Shown here: piece by piece, positions 20,969 to 33,000 of the stretch
Layout: every line of letters begins with the position of its first letter
Numbering within the stretch: the stretch's first letter is position 1
Source: Cranoglanis bouderius
Lineage: Eukaryota; Chordata; Actinopteri; Siluriformes; Cranoglanididae
Length of the DNA stretch: 64,000 nucleotides
Assembly: GCA_023630585.1 (NCBI GenBank)
Contig: CM042545.1
Location: forward strand, 558,894-622,893
Reading direction: 5' to 3'
Notes under the pieces: model-generated
Told to the model about the DNA's origin: nothing
Database searches by the model: none
The model's input: only the letters and a program-made list of their open reading frames with translations
Program-made: the position numbers and the translations under genes

Positions 20969-22644
20969 TGTAGCGAATCTAGCTCAAATGGGTGAAATAT
21001 ATCTATAGCTCTAATCGAGCGTGTTCTGATTAAGTATGGATATAAATCGACTCATGAAAGGGAATGTTATATTAATTACTGTAACCTAGCTTTAGAATTA
21101 AATGCTAAGCAGCTTGATCTGTTTGTCCACCAAACTTACCAGGGCAGTCTTCAGATACTCTAAAGGAATAAATTATACTTCTGGCCACGAAGCATAGTTT
21201 ATTCTACGCCACAGAAATCCAGCGCGTAGCGAGGAGCAACGTTAAAAGTGAACCTTGTCATAAGTAAAAACAGACGATCCAGCGTGATAACCATGGATTT
21301 TAATAACTACGTAAAAACTACAGATATACACAACTAGGTACAAACAAATAATACATATATATACAGGGTAAGTGAAAGGAAACAGAAGGAAAAGTGATGG
21401 AAGTAACAATGGCAGAACACAGTTTAACTCCTCGAGAATCAGCAAAGGAATTTGAATTCAACTTTTTCAACAAAAGTGGCTCTGGCTTAATAGGACACCT
21501 CTAAAGGTCAATTGGAATTATACTTGCGTTAATTTAATGCAGTTCACGAGGTCCTTGATTTGCAGATTGAGCGAGGAATTTGCTGGTTCTTCAAGGCCGG
21601 TAGAGTAGGGGTGAACGGAGTTGAGTCTCGCCGAGGATGAAGAATATGGTGATTGCCACGTGGTTTCACGAGACAAAGGAGAGTCCGAGGAATGCCGGAA
21701 ACGGAAGGTGGCAAGGTGAGAAGTAGGAAGAGGGTGAGAAAAGCTAAGGAGCGAGCCAGCGGGGACGCGTGTCACGGTCTTTATGGACAATGCCAATGTA
21801 CACGCCTCTCTGAGCTGCTGGCTAATCCAAAGAGAGATAAGAAAATTCTGGGGAAAACTTCTTTGGTCTGTCCCAGAACGGGTCGCATGTCAGGGCGGGG
21901 TTTGTGTTAAGTTTGGATCAATATGGTATTTGATAAAACATGGAAAAGTATAGAATGATACATCCTATCGCCCTGTAGTATGCATCATTAATTGGCATAT
22001 TGTGAGACAATGATTTTGGTACCAAACTTCAAGGAGATTATGATATCTTGACAGTGTAGGATCATTAGACATAGTTACAGACAACTTAAAAATTAGCTTT
22101 TCGCCAAACTATATAAAATTGCTACAACTAGGTTATCTAGACATACAACACATGCATATACGAATAAATCATAACTATCTAGGATATGATTACAGGTTAC
22201 ATTCAAGAGACATGTTCACTGTGTGTGTGCGTGAGTGTGTGCATGTCCAGAAGAGGGGCCATGCTCTTCTAAAGTTACAATGGTCCTTTGGTCACCTCAG
22301 GGTGACCTTCTAGGAGGAGGTTCTTTACTAGACCGTTGGGTTCGATGTTAATCTCTGAGGTCAGAAACTGAGATTAAATCGACGATTTACAGGCCCTGGG
22401 GTCGGGAAATGGTGGATCCTTGTTGACGAACCAATCCTGAAGTTTCCAGAGTTCAGTCATCAAAGGTTTCTTTTATTGCGGGAGTAGGTCCTGTGTGGGT
22501 TCCCAAAGAGTCTCCTGAATTCCAGAGTTGCATCTGGTCAAAGAGGGCCTCTCGGGTTATTCTGGGTCACTTAAAGGAGTGAAACTTATATGTTTCCACT
22601 TGGGTTAATGTAGAAATCAGTTTGGGCACCCTGACATTGCTACA
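20969..22644 (-). mobile_element. ERV-X 5' LTR of the inner element
   Basis: Plus-strand limits TGTAGCGAATC and CATTGCTACA; partner of 9924-11611. Differences between the two are mainly single-base losses and short clusters (for example TTCAAGGCC against TTCGGCGTC near 21590), so they are either recent mutations or sequence errors. It carries the conserved palindrome at 22290-22307. Confidence 0.95.
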
Positions 22645-22648
22645 TTGG
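22645..22648. repeat. Target-site duplication TTGG (right)
   Basis: Second TTGG flanking the inner ERV-X; ERV-Y resumes with TTTCATTTGAATTTTCACC, which is contiguous with GAATGCTTGG at 42927-42936 in the empty-site copy. Confidence 0.95.
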
Positions 22649-23370
22649 TTTCATTTGAATTTTCACCAAACCTGCTGATTTTACTAGCCTCTACACCTGT
22701 TTGGTGCTTGGTCCAGAGTTGTCTCGGTATTTCCTTCCAATGCCTCCCCCTACCTCCTGCTCTGTGAGTTCTCGTTCTTCTGTCCTTTGGGACATCTGTA
22801 TCTGTGCTTCTACTCCTTAGCTGCACTTTGTCTGGTTCACATGGCGCACTAACATGTGTGTCGCTATCATCTGTTCTGTTGTCTCTCGTTTTACCCTAAG
22901 AAATCTCCCTGTCTTTTGATGTGTACATGTTTGGATTTCTAGTGGGTTCCCATACTTGTACCTGGTTTGCCTCCCTCATCATTGGCCCTAGCTCTTAGAT
23001 TCAAAGTCCTGCCCGACCATTAGAGAAAGATGTGGTGCAGTGTCTGGAACTTGATACCAGTTGTCTACTTTGTATGGAAGTTCCACACGGGCTGCTACTC
23101 CTTGTGGCCCTACTATTATGTCCATCACTTTGACATTGAACTTATGTCCTTCCTGCTGCTCTTCCCACAGGGATTCATATTCTTCCACTTGTCCCCCTCA
23201 TCATACTTTAGGGTACAATGGCAGGGATCTCTGGTGTCCCTACAGTCTGGATGCATGTGAGATATCCAAGGTTTCCATTGTTGGAAATCTTTCCATAGTC
23301 CTGACATTTCTTTTTCCTTGACTTCTAGCCAGTATACCTTGTCCTCTCTCCATCATCACGAATTGTCATG
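22649..23370 (-). pseudogene. pol: ERV-Y protease-RT linker, left copy
   Basis: Minus-strand frames between protease and RT. The clearest piece (22988-23188) reads EEYESLWEEQQEGHKFNVKV, then VGPQGVAARVELPYKV and PHLSLMVGQDF, stopping early through a one-base loss that the other copy (43100-43465) does not have. The linker totals about 250 codons, longer than in typical gammaretroviruses. Function not recognised. Confidence 0.6.
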
Positions 23371-23700
23371 CTAGCAATTCTGGGAGACCCATACTTCTGT
23401 GGGTCCACAGGGGATTTTTGCTCCTAATTTACATAGTACATCCCTTCCCAGGAGATTGGCTGGTGTGTCGGGGAGAAAAGCAATGGGGCTTTTACTGTGA
23501 TTCCTTCCACAGTTATCCATTGAGGCTCTGTAACTCGTAACACTTGTGTTTTTCCCAAGAAGCCTAAGGTTTTTATTGTCTTTCGAGTGAGGGGGAGCCC
23601 AGAGCCTGCTTTTCCAATGCTTGTGAATGTTGCTCCTGTGTCTACCAGGAAAGGTGCCTGTACTTGGTTTCCAATCACCACCATAATCGCTGGTTCTTGT
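23371..23700 (-). pseudogene. pro: ERV-Y protease, left copy
   Basis: The retropepsin active site is FLVDTGATFTSIG with DTGA at 23631-23642, followed by KTIKTLGFLGKT. The closing motif PANLLGRDVLCKLGAKI lies in a different frame, so a frameshift near 23470 separates them. The same split exists in the other copy (43666-43960) and therefore predates the duplication. The protease is joined in frame to the nucleocapsid block upstream. Confidence 0.85.
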
Positions 23701-24509
23701 GCTGGATGCAGTGAGGTGGCACACTGCACCATTTCCTCAGGCTTCTCTGGGCCTCTTTCATTGTCCTCCTGGGGCAGACCCCATCGGGTTGCCCGCAGGA
23801 GAGATTGGAACCTGGTTTTGGTAACCCGGGCCCATCCATTGTCCTCCCAGTTTCCTGTTCCCTGTTGATTGTTTGCAGGTTGTTGCTGCCATCCTCTTGG
23901 TCCTCCCATGCCTCCCCTTGAGCCCATACTGAAGTTGGGGGCATTCTCGCTTATGTGTCCTGGGTCACCACAGTTCCAGCATCCTGACCTTGGGCCTCCT
24001 GAACCCCATGCATTCCTTTGTGTAGGTCCTCTGGAAAAATTTCTTCTCTCCCCCTCAGCCCCCTGCCTTGTCCCTCTCACCCTCGTGTCTGTTGAGGGTA
24101 TGGGGCACTCCATCTCGCACTCCTCCTGCCATTGGTGGGTACTCTGAGGTAGGCATTTGGGCTTTTGTGGTGGATACATTGTTCTGGCGGCTGGTACACA
24201 CAGCTCCCTGCATACATGGCTGGGGCTTGAGGCTGTATTGTGGCTGGCATCTGGGGTCCTCTCCAGTTGGTGGCTGTTCTGTCCCAGGTGGGTGGTTGCC
24301 ACAATTACTGCAGCTTGCGCTGCAGTCCTCCTCCTTTTCTCCTTTTTCTCCTTCTTTGGTCCTGAATTTCTTGTTTGTTCTGGGCACCAGTTCTCCTTAG
24401 TTGGGCTTTGTGGAGTTGTGCGAGCAGTGTTCTCTGCAGCCTTCTGTGCTTCCCCTGCTCTCTCTTCGCCGCTGCAACTCCTCACGCAGTGTATGACATT
24501 GGCTCTCAA
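23700..24509 (-). pseudogene. gag: ERV-Y gag nucleocapsid region, left copy
   Basis: Open with the protease as a 361-codon minus-strand frame. It reads a proline/glutamine-rich stretch, then RGPTQRNAWGSGG and the zinc knuckle start CWNCGDPGHI at about 23940-23985. A one-base loss relative to the duplicate turns the final RECP of the knuckle into ENAP, so the last Cys is lost here. The knuckle packages RNA. The loss is probably sequence noise, because the second copy is regular. Confidence 0.75.
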
Positions 24510-24960
24510 AGGTTGCCCATGGCATTGTATTCAATCCCTACAATAGTCTCAAGTTGTTCTTGAACCTCTTCTGGGAGGGCCCTCTTGAGCATAAGCTTTG
24601 AACAGTGTCTGACTTGCCACTGTTTACATCCCCCCAGTGGTCCTCCCCATTTCCCCCTCTCTCCAGCTATTCTTGTAGCTTTTTAGGTATGAATTGGGCC
24701 ACTCCTTCGTTTTCCTCTAATTTAGCACCTCTTTTCCACATTACCTGGTCAGCTTTTGGTTGGGTAAGTTCCTTTCTCAAATGCCTGTCCCACAACTGGT
24801 TCCTTATGGGTCCTAACGGATGATCATCCCAGAGGGGATTATCTGTCATATTTCCGATCCTGCATCTTGTAGAACAGTTCTCCCAGTTTAGTCAGTCCCA
24901 TACAGATTGTGATAGTATCGCTTTCAGTTCTCCCCAACGGCTAGTTGGTGCCCCCTGAGG
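24510..24960 (-). pseudogene. gag: ERV-Y gag capsid C-terminal region, left copy
   Basis: Minus-strand pieces DDHPLGPIRNQLWDRHLRKELT, then VMWKRGAKLEENEGVAQFI (24667-24849), continue in other frames to the arginine-rich helix seen intact in the duplicate (44650-44886). The pattern fits a retroviral capsid C-terminal domain. Several one- or two-base insertions relative to the other copy break the frame. Confidence 0.6.
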
Positions 24961-27900
24961 TTTGTTCCTCAAATTTTGTGATCCATCTTTTTCGCCTCCC
25001 CTCACATATGCTGGGGGAGTCGGTTTATGAGTCCTGTCACATCCATAAAGGTCCACGGAACATATTGTGGCGAAGTATTTTTCCTCCTTTGAACAATAGT
25101 GGCATCATTTTCATCTGGGCATTACAGGTCCCGCCTCCGGCCCTCCTCCCCCTCACTGGGCCGTGCTTGTCCTGTCTCTTTCTTATTCGCTTCTGCTTGA
25201 CCCACTTCCCCTTCTGAGTCCTAACTTAATACTCTGTATATTCTCTTCTTTCTGGGCTTTTGACCTCCCCTTGTTTCCTTCTGGCATGCTTGAGATCGTG
25301 GTTATCCTTTGGGGTTCCTCCTTGCCGCTGGCCCTTTTCCCCCTTTTTCCCCTCTCTTCTGGTCTTTTTGAACTGGGGTGTGCAACGGCTTTGGGTATGT
25401 GGGAGGGAGAGCCCCCTCTGGAGTATTGTTCTCAGTTCCTCTCTTGAACTTCGCCAGAGTTCTTGTCCCAGCTCTTCTCGATGTCAGCCAGTCTACGTTC
25501 CCCTTCTCCTGACATCTTCAGCTGAGTCGCCGTGCTCCATGCCGCTTGCATCCTTAGCCGCTCCTCTATTCTCTTCTAGCTTATCCCCTCCAATTGATTA
25601 TCCTTCTGTCGGGCCTTCCTCCGGTTTCCGCCGCTTTCCAGATAGTTTGTAGCCTGTCTGGGCAGCTTTGCTCTTTCCGAAGATCTGCAAGGCTTTCTGT
25701 ATCTCCCCTTGTGCCTTCTTCTCAAGCACTTTCCTCTCTGCACTTCCTCCATGGCTCACTCTGGGCGCCCCTTTGGCCCTGCTCTGCTTCTTTTTCCTCC
25801 ATATGGAAATGGAATTTATCTATTAACTTCCCTTCTTCCCTCGGTTACATGCGTGCACTGCTCTTCCACCTCCTTCCAATCTCCCCAATATCCTTTTTTC
25901 CCTCCTTCACCAGACTTCATCCTTCCTTCCTCATCCTTCTCATCCCTGCTGCCTCTGGCGCCAAGTTGGTGATCACAAGACATCTGGCTGCGCCCCTCCA
26001 CCATGGCGCCATCTACACGGAAGCAGCTGGAAGTACAGCACCTTTTTCAGGCTTTCCTGCTCTACCCGGATTAAGTTTCCATCTTTTTCCAATCGGTGTT
26101 ATCTTGACTTCCCCTTGTATCTGTACCCATCCAGTCTCCTCTTCTACCTCTCTCTTTCCTCTTTTCTCTGCCGCCTCTTTCTCCTCCTCTTTTTCCTGCT
26201 CCATCTCATCCCCTACCGAGGTCTTCTTTGGGAGACTGTGCATGTCCAACCTCCTGTTCCTCCTCTTTTTCCTCTTTGCCTTGTAGTTCTCCCTCCCATC
26301 TTCTCCCATCTCCCTTTACGCTAACGTATAGTCTGTCCAGGCAGCCGTGGTAGGCTGTCTCCTCCTTTCCCTTGCCTCGGCTCTGCCTCTCCGCCCCTTC
26401 GCTGCAAGGTGCTATGTTGTCTCATGCTTTCTTTCTCTGGTCATGCTACTTCTTCTCGCCTCATACCATGTCTCCAAGGGCATGCTGCTTCTCTGTTTGT
26501 GTACCATGCCTGGGCGCCAAGTCGGGCTAAGTGTCATCGCCTTCATTCCATTTCCCCTCCTGTGACACCTCTCTTCGCCTTGTTGGAGTGCCCATAGTGT
26601 CCTTGTTGGACTCTTTCATCTTCTGGCATATGGCAAATGGGCCCTTTACACTTCTTGGCCTCCCTATGGCTCTCATCGCCTTCTCGCAGGTCTTCGCTCT
26701 TCCCTTTGTATTGGCATGGAGGCCCTTTTTTCATGTGGCTGGAAGCTTCTGTGTCCCCTTGCTTTCCTCTCCTGTGGTGCTTCTTTGGACTCACCTGTTC
26801 GTGGTCCCTGCGGCAACTGTCTCTCTCCACTGTTAATTCACACCTTGTTTGGGCTTTCTTTCTCTGCTTTTCCTCCCTTCTCCTTCACAATCCATTGATA
26901 CAAACCCTTCTGACCTGGCCGGACGTTAGCTTCTATAACGCATTCTCCTCCTAGAGTTCTGGGTTAGTCATTATCATTGGGTATATCCCTAATGGGCTGA
27001 ATGGGATTTGTAGGTACACTTCCTGACGGACTGGGTGGACAACTCGTGACATTATATGGGGGGCAGTTTGACATGCTCCACATCCAGCCTCTGTTGGTGG
27101 GGCTTCCTTTCTCTCCTCCCTTTTTCCCTTCTCTGTTCTTCAATGTTTAACTTCATTCTTTCCTTTTCTCTCTCCTCTTGCCTCTTTCTCTCTCTTTTCT
27201 TTCTCTCTCTTTCTCTCTTGTGCTTTCCTTTCTTTCCCTCTCCTTCCTTCTCTCGAACCATCCTAACACATCCCACTTTCTCCTTTGGTCGTATCACTAT
27301 TTTCTTTCTCTTCACCTCTCCCCCAACAACATTCCTAATCTTTCCCACATCTTCTTACATTTTTTCTTCATTAAATGTTCCTCTCTTCAGGCCATTGCAG
27401 CGCCTCCTGTTGTCTGTCTTTTCATGCCATTTCTTCATGGATTTCTTTTTTCCACCTCCTCTTAGGTTTTGCTATTATTATGTCCACTGGCGTGGCTAAC
27501 TTCACTCTCTTTTTCTCCAATCATGCACCCTTGTCTGGCTCCTTTGCTGCACTAGTACCCGTGGATTCCTGGATTTCTATTTTGCCATCGACCACGTCAA
27601 TTTTGTCCTTGGCTGCATTATACTGTTATGCATGGTGTTACCGGATTTTTACGTTTATTGCTTCTACCAATGGATTTAATTCTGTCCATCTAAAATTAAG
27701 CTGTTGTTCGCTCTCTTCTCCCACTGCACCTCTTTCTTTGGCTCTATTGTCACAACTGCTGTCAGTCCTGGAGCAATAATTAGACTGTTCCCGGCCAACC
27801 CGCCGCCAACTCTACCAGGGGTTCTGGGCTATCCTCATCATATGGATTCTTGATTAGTTCGGGCACAGTGGTACAAACAGCCTGTCCTGGCTTGGGGGTT

Positions 27901-28165
27901 TCTATCAGGGTAATGAGAACTGGACTCAACAATCTGGGGACCCCACACAACTCCCTTTATTTTCCTCATACCAGTTCCTCTTCTGGGAAACAGACTCTGC
28001 AGTGCATACAGTCCGGGTCAAATGTGGTTATTGCCCACAACCTTTTGTTTAATCAGTTCCGGGACTGCCACTTCTCTACTCCGTCTTTTATCTTCATACA
28101 TGCGCTCATCAAAGAAATGTGTTCTTATTCCCTAGTTACTATATCTATTTCCAATTCTTTTCCAT
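24961..28165 (-). pseudogene. gag: ERV-Y gag N-terminal and middle region, left copy
   Basis: Counterpart of 45091-48126. The initiating ATG equivalent is at 28165, but two inserted bases right after it shift the frame. Recognisable fragments include the lysine/glutamate-rich KRERERKKRERKRQEEREKE stretch (27052-27348) and PKKTSVGDEMEQEKEEEKEA (26013-26309). Large plus-strand frames here (for example 25594-26286) are the complement of this charged, purine-biased coding region and are not genes. Frequent CT/TC insertions point to poor sequence quality. Confidence 0.65.
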
Positions 28166-28980
28166 CCAGTGTTTACCTTTTCCTCAGTATTTCTAGATAA
28201 ATACTTTGATTAGTGTGTGCACGTGGTTGTGTGTACTTACCCTTTGTTCCTATATTCACTGTGCCTCTTTTTGCCCGCTCTCTACAAGATGAGGCTATGC
28301 AGCACCCACACACTATTCCGCCTGTTCTAACCTTCAATTCCTAACAATAGCTCCAGAATTATATACAGACCAATTATTAGGATAAGTACTTCATCCAACA
28401 TTTGTTCAAAAACACATTTCAGTTTCTAATCAGTTCACACTATATTGTACTCCTTGACATCGCTATCGGGGCCTCCCCTATCTCTACCAAGTAGACCTGG
28501 TCTACTCCCTGACAGCGGTATCTAGAGACACACTTTTCCTGTTATCCACTCTGCCTGTACAGTCCCGGTTTTGTGGGTTATGTCCACTAGCCGTGGCGGT
28601 ATCCGCAGGAATCTTCGCTCTTGACAGCCCTTTCTTTGGACCAATTTACTCATATACCTAACAAAATGGTGTATGGTTGTAGAACCATACACCATTTTCT
28701 AATTAATAACTATGTCTACAAAACCTCTTCTTACACAACATTCACCTTTTGCTATTTCTCATCCAATCTTTTTCGCCCACCTCTTACAGTTCTTGGGCCC
28801 GTGGCCAGCAACTCCACACCCCTCCCCAGGGCCGCTCTCTTAACAGGCCACAGATTAACTATATACAGACTTTGAGTGTAACAGATGTCTGCTTACCTTT
28901 TGTTATTGAGTTCGGCCGTCTGTAGCCTGCAGAGTGGTCAGTCCTAGTTCAGGTCACGATTAACGCCAGCTGCTTTCATG
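28166..28980 (-). mobile_element. ERV-Y 5' leader, left copy
   Basis: Non-coding segment between the primer site and gag, the usual place of packaging and splice-donor signals. It contains the perfect hairpin at 28663-28698. The counterpart is 48127-48900. No protein-like frame in the sense direction. Confidence 0.7.
28663..28698. other. Perfect 16-bp stem hairpin in ERV-Y leader
   Basis: AAAATGGTGTATGGTT, loop GTAG, then the exact complement. It is identical at 48590-48625. Its place in the leader suggests an RNA dimerisation or packaging stem-loop; that is inference. Confidence 0.8.
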
Positions 28981-29000
28981 GCCCCACTGCTGGGCGCCCA
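28981..29000 (-). promoter_or_regulatory. ERV-Y primer-binding site, left copy (noisy)
   Basis: GCCCCACTGCTGGGCGCCCA, the complement of a lysine-tRNA primer site with about two extra bases compared with the exact version at 48901-48918. Five bases separate it from the LTR end at 29006. Confidence 0.75.
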
Positions 29001-29005
29001 ACTAA

Positions 29006-30669
29006 TGTCGGAAAAGTTTATGCCTCAGAGAGACCACAGAGCTCTCCCTCCTGAGCTCCGACATCCAGGGTGGAGTTGAAGTTCTTCACGGCTGTTTTAG
29101 GCTTCTTTCCAGCCTCTTTGTTTCACTCAAACCAATACTGCCAATAAATCGAGATTCTTTAAACTTGGATGAGAAAGAGCAAACGCTGTTTTTAATGCAA
29201 TCCAAAACATAAAAATCTATTGAGCTCAAGGAGAACAACACTCACAATACAAAACAACACATTTCAATGCTCATTGTAAGCAAGTGAATATCAGCATCCA
29301 CTGCATCCTCAGTGTCCTCTGTGTTCTCAAAAACTCCCCAGAAAGTCCCCCCACTATTTATCCTCGGCGCAGTAAAGTGCCTCCTTTCTTAATTTGCATA
29401 TGCTCTGGCGGGATTCCTTACTTATTTTTCTAGGAATGGCCCCTTTCTGGCCCCTCCTATTCTAATTTCTACATCCTTCGCCAATTCCCTTATTTTCCAC
29501 TTCTTTCTGGGAACTCTCCTCTTTTTATGCTGGCCATTTTTTGACTCATATCCTGTTCCCTTATTTCACGGTTTTATTCATTTCCCTTATGCCCTTTTTG
29601 GATGTTCCTCTCTTCTAGATTTACTCCTTATTTTCTGCTTTTTGTACATCATTCATTAAAAAAAAACTCTCTGTATTTAAACTAAACTTCCTAGTTTTTG
29701 GCACATATCTCGCAATGGATTACCATGCCACCAGACGCTTTGTCGTTATTTCAAGATGCCTAAAATGTGTGTGAGTTTCATTTTACTCTTCTCATTTTAT
29801 TATTTTTTAAACTCAAGCACTTTACTCTTATTATGCTTTGTAAATTCCGATAATGTATGTAATGTTGTTTTCAGCTTATAAGAATAGGTATCCAAGGCAT
29901 TACTTAAACTATAGTAGCTTAAGTAATGGATATATAACTTGGATATATTCTTATAGCTGTGGTTCTCTAGATTTTTTAGCAAGCTCTTGTTTATGCAATA
30001 CATTCCTTTGGCACGACTATTACTATCTCTGTTATTGTCCTGGCTACTTAACTTTGTTTAATTCTCTGGCAAGCGTGGGTGTTCCTATTTCTTAGAACTC
30101 CCCTGACTCATGTCCACATCATCTGTGTTTTCTTCTCAGCACGCCCATGTGGTCCCTTCTCTCACCTGCCTCTGGGACATCTGAACTCGCCCTCTATCGT
30201 CGCTATCAGCTGACACACTTGGCCGGTATTTCTAATTACCTGGAGCAGCCTCTACAGCACACACCTTTACCTCTGTTTCTTGTCCAAATTTCTCAAAGGG
30301 GTTAGGAATGGAGTCCATATCTAAGCAGACACGCCATGTCATTTATCAATTCTCGCTCTACTCAAACCCCAATGTTTCTGGTGATGACCACATCTCAGTC
30401 CACCCAGACTGACTAAGTTGCCCTCATGTGGGACTCGATTGTCCATGGGACTCTAAAACTCCCTGTCTCCCCAGTGATTTTCAGGATATGGATGAGTCCA
30501 CCTCTGTCTACTCCTGCCTCCCCACAGATTATTCCCTGACGAGTCCAGTTGTTCCTCTCCTATCATTATTCCTCTCTTTTCCACCTTCTACTTCAGTTGG
30601 TCCCAGCGCGAGGCGAGCCTCTCCCTTTTTCCAGACTGATCTGTACTGCTCCCTTTTCCTGAATAAACA
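29006..30669 (-). mobile_element. ERV-Y 5' LTR, left copy
   Basis: Begins TGTCGGAAAAG next to the primer site. Its U5-R-TATA half matches 5860-7209 and the whole matches 48924-50520 with many small insertions. I place the outer end at AATAAACA (30669), giving TGTT...AACA-like ends, but this is not proven because no target duplication matches. The segment after it is ERV-X leader from about 30830 at the latest. Confidence 0.7.
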
Positions 30670-32585
30670 TGTCTGTTTTCCCCACACTTGCCTTCTTGGT
30701 ATTTATTTGTGTCATGATACTACAGCTATTCACCTGCATCTTATTCTCAACGCTCCTACAGCTTCGCTTGCTACATTGTGCCTTAAAGCTAAGTCTTTTA
30801 TGTATTACACTGCTGGCAGCTACTATTTCCATTTGGCTCCTCTTTTATTTCAATTTCCCCTTGCTACTTTATTTTTATTTTTAGTCTTTTTTGGACTTGG
30901 GGTTTTTCCCTTTTTATTTTTCATATCTCTTGCATTTCTTTTTATTTCACTTTTTATTACCATTCGGCAACTCCTTTTATTTCAGCCTTTCTTTATGATG
31001 CACGCTTGTTTAGTTTGAACTAAAGCCAAGTTTAAGTAAGATCCAAGCTAAATCAGGCTTCTGTGTTGTCCATTAGTGCTCTCCCTCTTAGTAGGACTTC
31101 TCCTCAGGACATTTACAGAGAGAGAAGTCTTCCTCCTCTTTTTCTCCTTTTTAATTCGCTCTCTCAAATTTTCATGTAACGGTTCATTATTTCCTTATTT
31201 CTGGGTATTTCTATCTTTCCCCATTAATTGAGTGAGTCTTTGATTTACTTATTGGTATCAGCTTTGTCTCTACTCTCTTACACTCTGCTTTAATTTAGAT
31301 TTAATTTAAAAACAAGGTTTAAATTGAAATGTTAAATTAATATCAAGTTACATTTGTTCAGCCATTTGTATATTTGGCAGGTAATGCTCCCCTAGTGCTC
31401 TGGCGGAGAGATAGCTTGACTTGGTTGTCCCCAGGTTGAATTCAGTGAATGGAGTCGCTCTGACTGGCGGACGCAGCGTGGGCTGTAGGAGGGCACGATG
31501 AACGCCTCGGCCCTCTGCACTCATTGGTAGGCAACATGCGGGTGACATCAGCACCTTGAGCACTCCAGGTGAAAAAGGCAGACAAGGCCAACTGACCACC
31601 AGAGCAGTTGGGTTACGTACCCACAGTAAGGCTCCGTTCCGACAGACTCTGCCTGCCTGGCACAGCTTGCCACAGAGGCAGCTGGCCCCAAAAAGGGTTT
31701 TAGGAGGAAACTCCACCCTGGCTCTCTGCAGCCTCATCTGACCGCCACCACCCAAAGTTGTGCTAAAGTGTCATAGCTGTTTGAGTGGTCGCACTGTGTG
31801 GTATGGGGGAAAGCAAGGGGCCCTGTGTCACACTGCAGTTGAGTGTTTGGGGGACCGGCCAGGTAGGTTGGCTTTTCACTCACTGATTCTCATCTGAGCA
31901 ACTCTCAATTCATGCCAGGCATATCTAAACGGCATACGGCCCATCTACACTTAGTATATGCCATGGCATCTCTAATTATTTAAGTGTTTGGCCCAGCTCT
32001 TTCTCTCTTAAGCCATACTGTCTCCATAGGGCTTATTGACTCAACAGCGCCTCCCACTCCAGGCAGACTCTGTCATAAACACTATGTGTAAAGTTATAGC
32101 TAATCGAGGTCTTCTATTTTCTTTTATCTATACCTATGTTTTCATTTGCATCTTATTTTAGGTTTCCCTTCTTTCTAATTATTTCAATTTTGTGTTCTTT
32201 GTTTTAGCTGCTGTCTCTGTTGTGACTTATCTCTCTCAAAGTTCACACACAGGCAGAGCCTATAGGAACCAGCAAGGAAAACGCTAAATGCTAGATTGAC
32301 GACTCCAGGCAGCTCAGTGCCTTTAAGATGACTCCACTCAGGCTATTGCCTGTCCAAACCTCTATTTAGACCTGGCATTTACCCACGCAAATTGGTTCTC
32401 CTGAGCTGCCTCTCTCACGCCAAAAACCATAAGTATCTGGCCTAACTGCACTCACAACTGTCTACACCAGTTAGCCAAATTTGTGCATACTCCCTTATGC
32501 AAACTCAAATTCAGTATCTCTGTAGCTCATTAATTGTAAAAGTGCGGACTTGTATGGCCTTTGGTGTTCTTTTTCTCTCTAGCCA
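30670..32585 (+). mobile_element. ERV-X leader, part 2, left copy
   Basis: Resumes the outer element's leader: TTTGAACTAAAGCCAAG near 31015, and the AACCAGCAAGGAAAACGCTAAATG to CCAGTTAGCCAAATTTG block (32267-32482), match the inner element's leader on the opposite strand. About 700-850 bp at 31170-32080 (around GGTAATGCTCCCC and GGGTGACATCAGC) has no counterpart in the inner element and is unrecognised. Many small insertions relative to 50521-52340. Confidence 0.65.
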
Positions 32586-33000
32586 ACAGTGAGAGGCACA
32601 CTCCTGTGTCCCAATCATCCAGTCCCGCCACACCTACTGGGACGACCTCGAGACCTGGCTGTGTGTCGTGGATGATCTGCTGCTCCTTGCTCCAAGCTGC
32701 TGGCGACTCTACAGCACTCAAGCAGAGAGCAACTGCACGATGATCATAAGTGGACAGACGGCTGCACAAAACATCGCCGCTTCAGGCACTCGACTCCAGC
32801 AAACGAGCAGAGACCGAGCACAGAGAGCAGTTGGCGAGAGAATCCAGGTAGAGAGAAGTCAAACATGAAAACTCCAACAAGTGAAGCCTCTCCCAACCAG
32901 AGCAGAAAGTGAACTGAAAAGAAAGGGAACGCTTAAGGTCACAAAACTGAAGCTCAAAGATTGTCTGGATCAATGGGCGAGAGTGTTAGTGTTGGGTTTA
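32586..33000 (+). pseudogene. gag: ERV-X gag N-terminal remnant, left copy
   Basis: After CTCTCTAGCCAACAGTGAG comes sequence matching the first 100-120 codons of ERV-X gag (GACGACCTCGAGACCTGGCTG, then AAGCAGAGAGCAACTG). The start codon is lost and the frame is broken. Downstream the sequence becomes non-coding and jumps towards the 3' end of gag, with pol missing. Confidence 0.6.

Larger units (their letters stand above)
9924..22644 (-). mobile_element. Inner full-length ERV-X provirus (12.7 kb)
   Basis: A complete minus-strand LTR element inserted in ERV-Y between protease and RT. It has LTRs of 1688 and 1676 bp, TGTAGC...GCTACA outer ends, a 4-bp TTGG target duplication, a primer-site region, leader, gag, two protease-like modules, RT, RNase H, integrase and polypurine tract. 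There is no env between integrase and the polypurine tract. The LTRs are almost identical, differing mostly by single-base indels, so insertion is recent. The coding region nevertheless has frameshifts and altered catalytic residues. Confidence 0.95.
5860..30669 (-). mobile_element. ERV-Y provirus, left copy (defective, interrupted)
   Basis: Minus-strand retrovirus-like element. Reading the minus strand: 5' LTR (30669-29006), primer site, leader, gag, protease, pol linker, the 12.7-kb ERV-X insertion, RT, RNase H, integrase core, then a truncated 3' LTR (7209-5860). There is no env: integrase breaks directly into the middle of U3. The high-coordinate LTR boundary is uncertain (30669 is a candidate), and I found no convincing target duplication at the two outer ends. 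Shared lesions with the 38898-50520 copy show common descent. Confidence 0.85.

Noticed and set aside
25594..26286. 230-codon plus-strand open frame
   Set aside because: Lies antisense to the ERV-Y gag region; its Leu/Ser/Phe/Pro-rich content is the complement of Lys/Glu/Arg/Gly codons, and the duplicate breaks it at several places.
24375..28200. Separate host gene inside 24-28 kb
   Set aside because: Position between nucleocapsid and leader, minus-strand charged composition and duplication at 44-48 kb identify it as ERV-Y gag.
31348..31755. 135-codon minus-strand frame
   Set aside because: Broken in the duplicate (51169-51471 is only 100 codons with a different end), in the noisy region; no recognisable motif.
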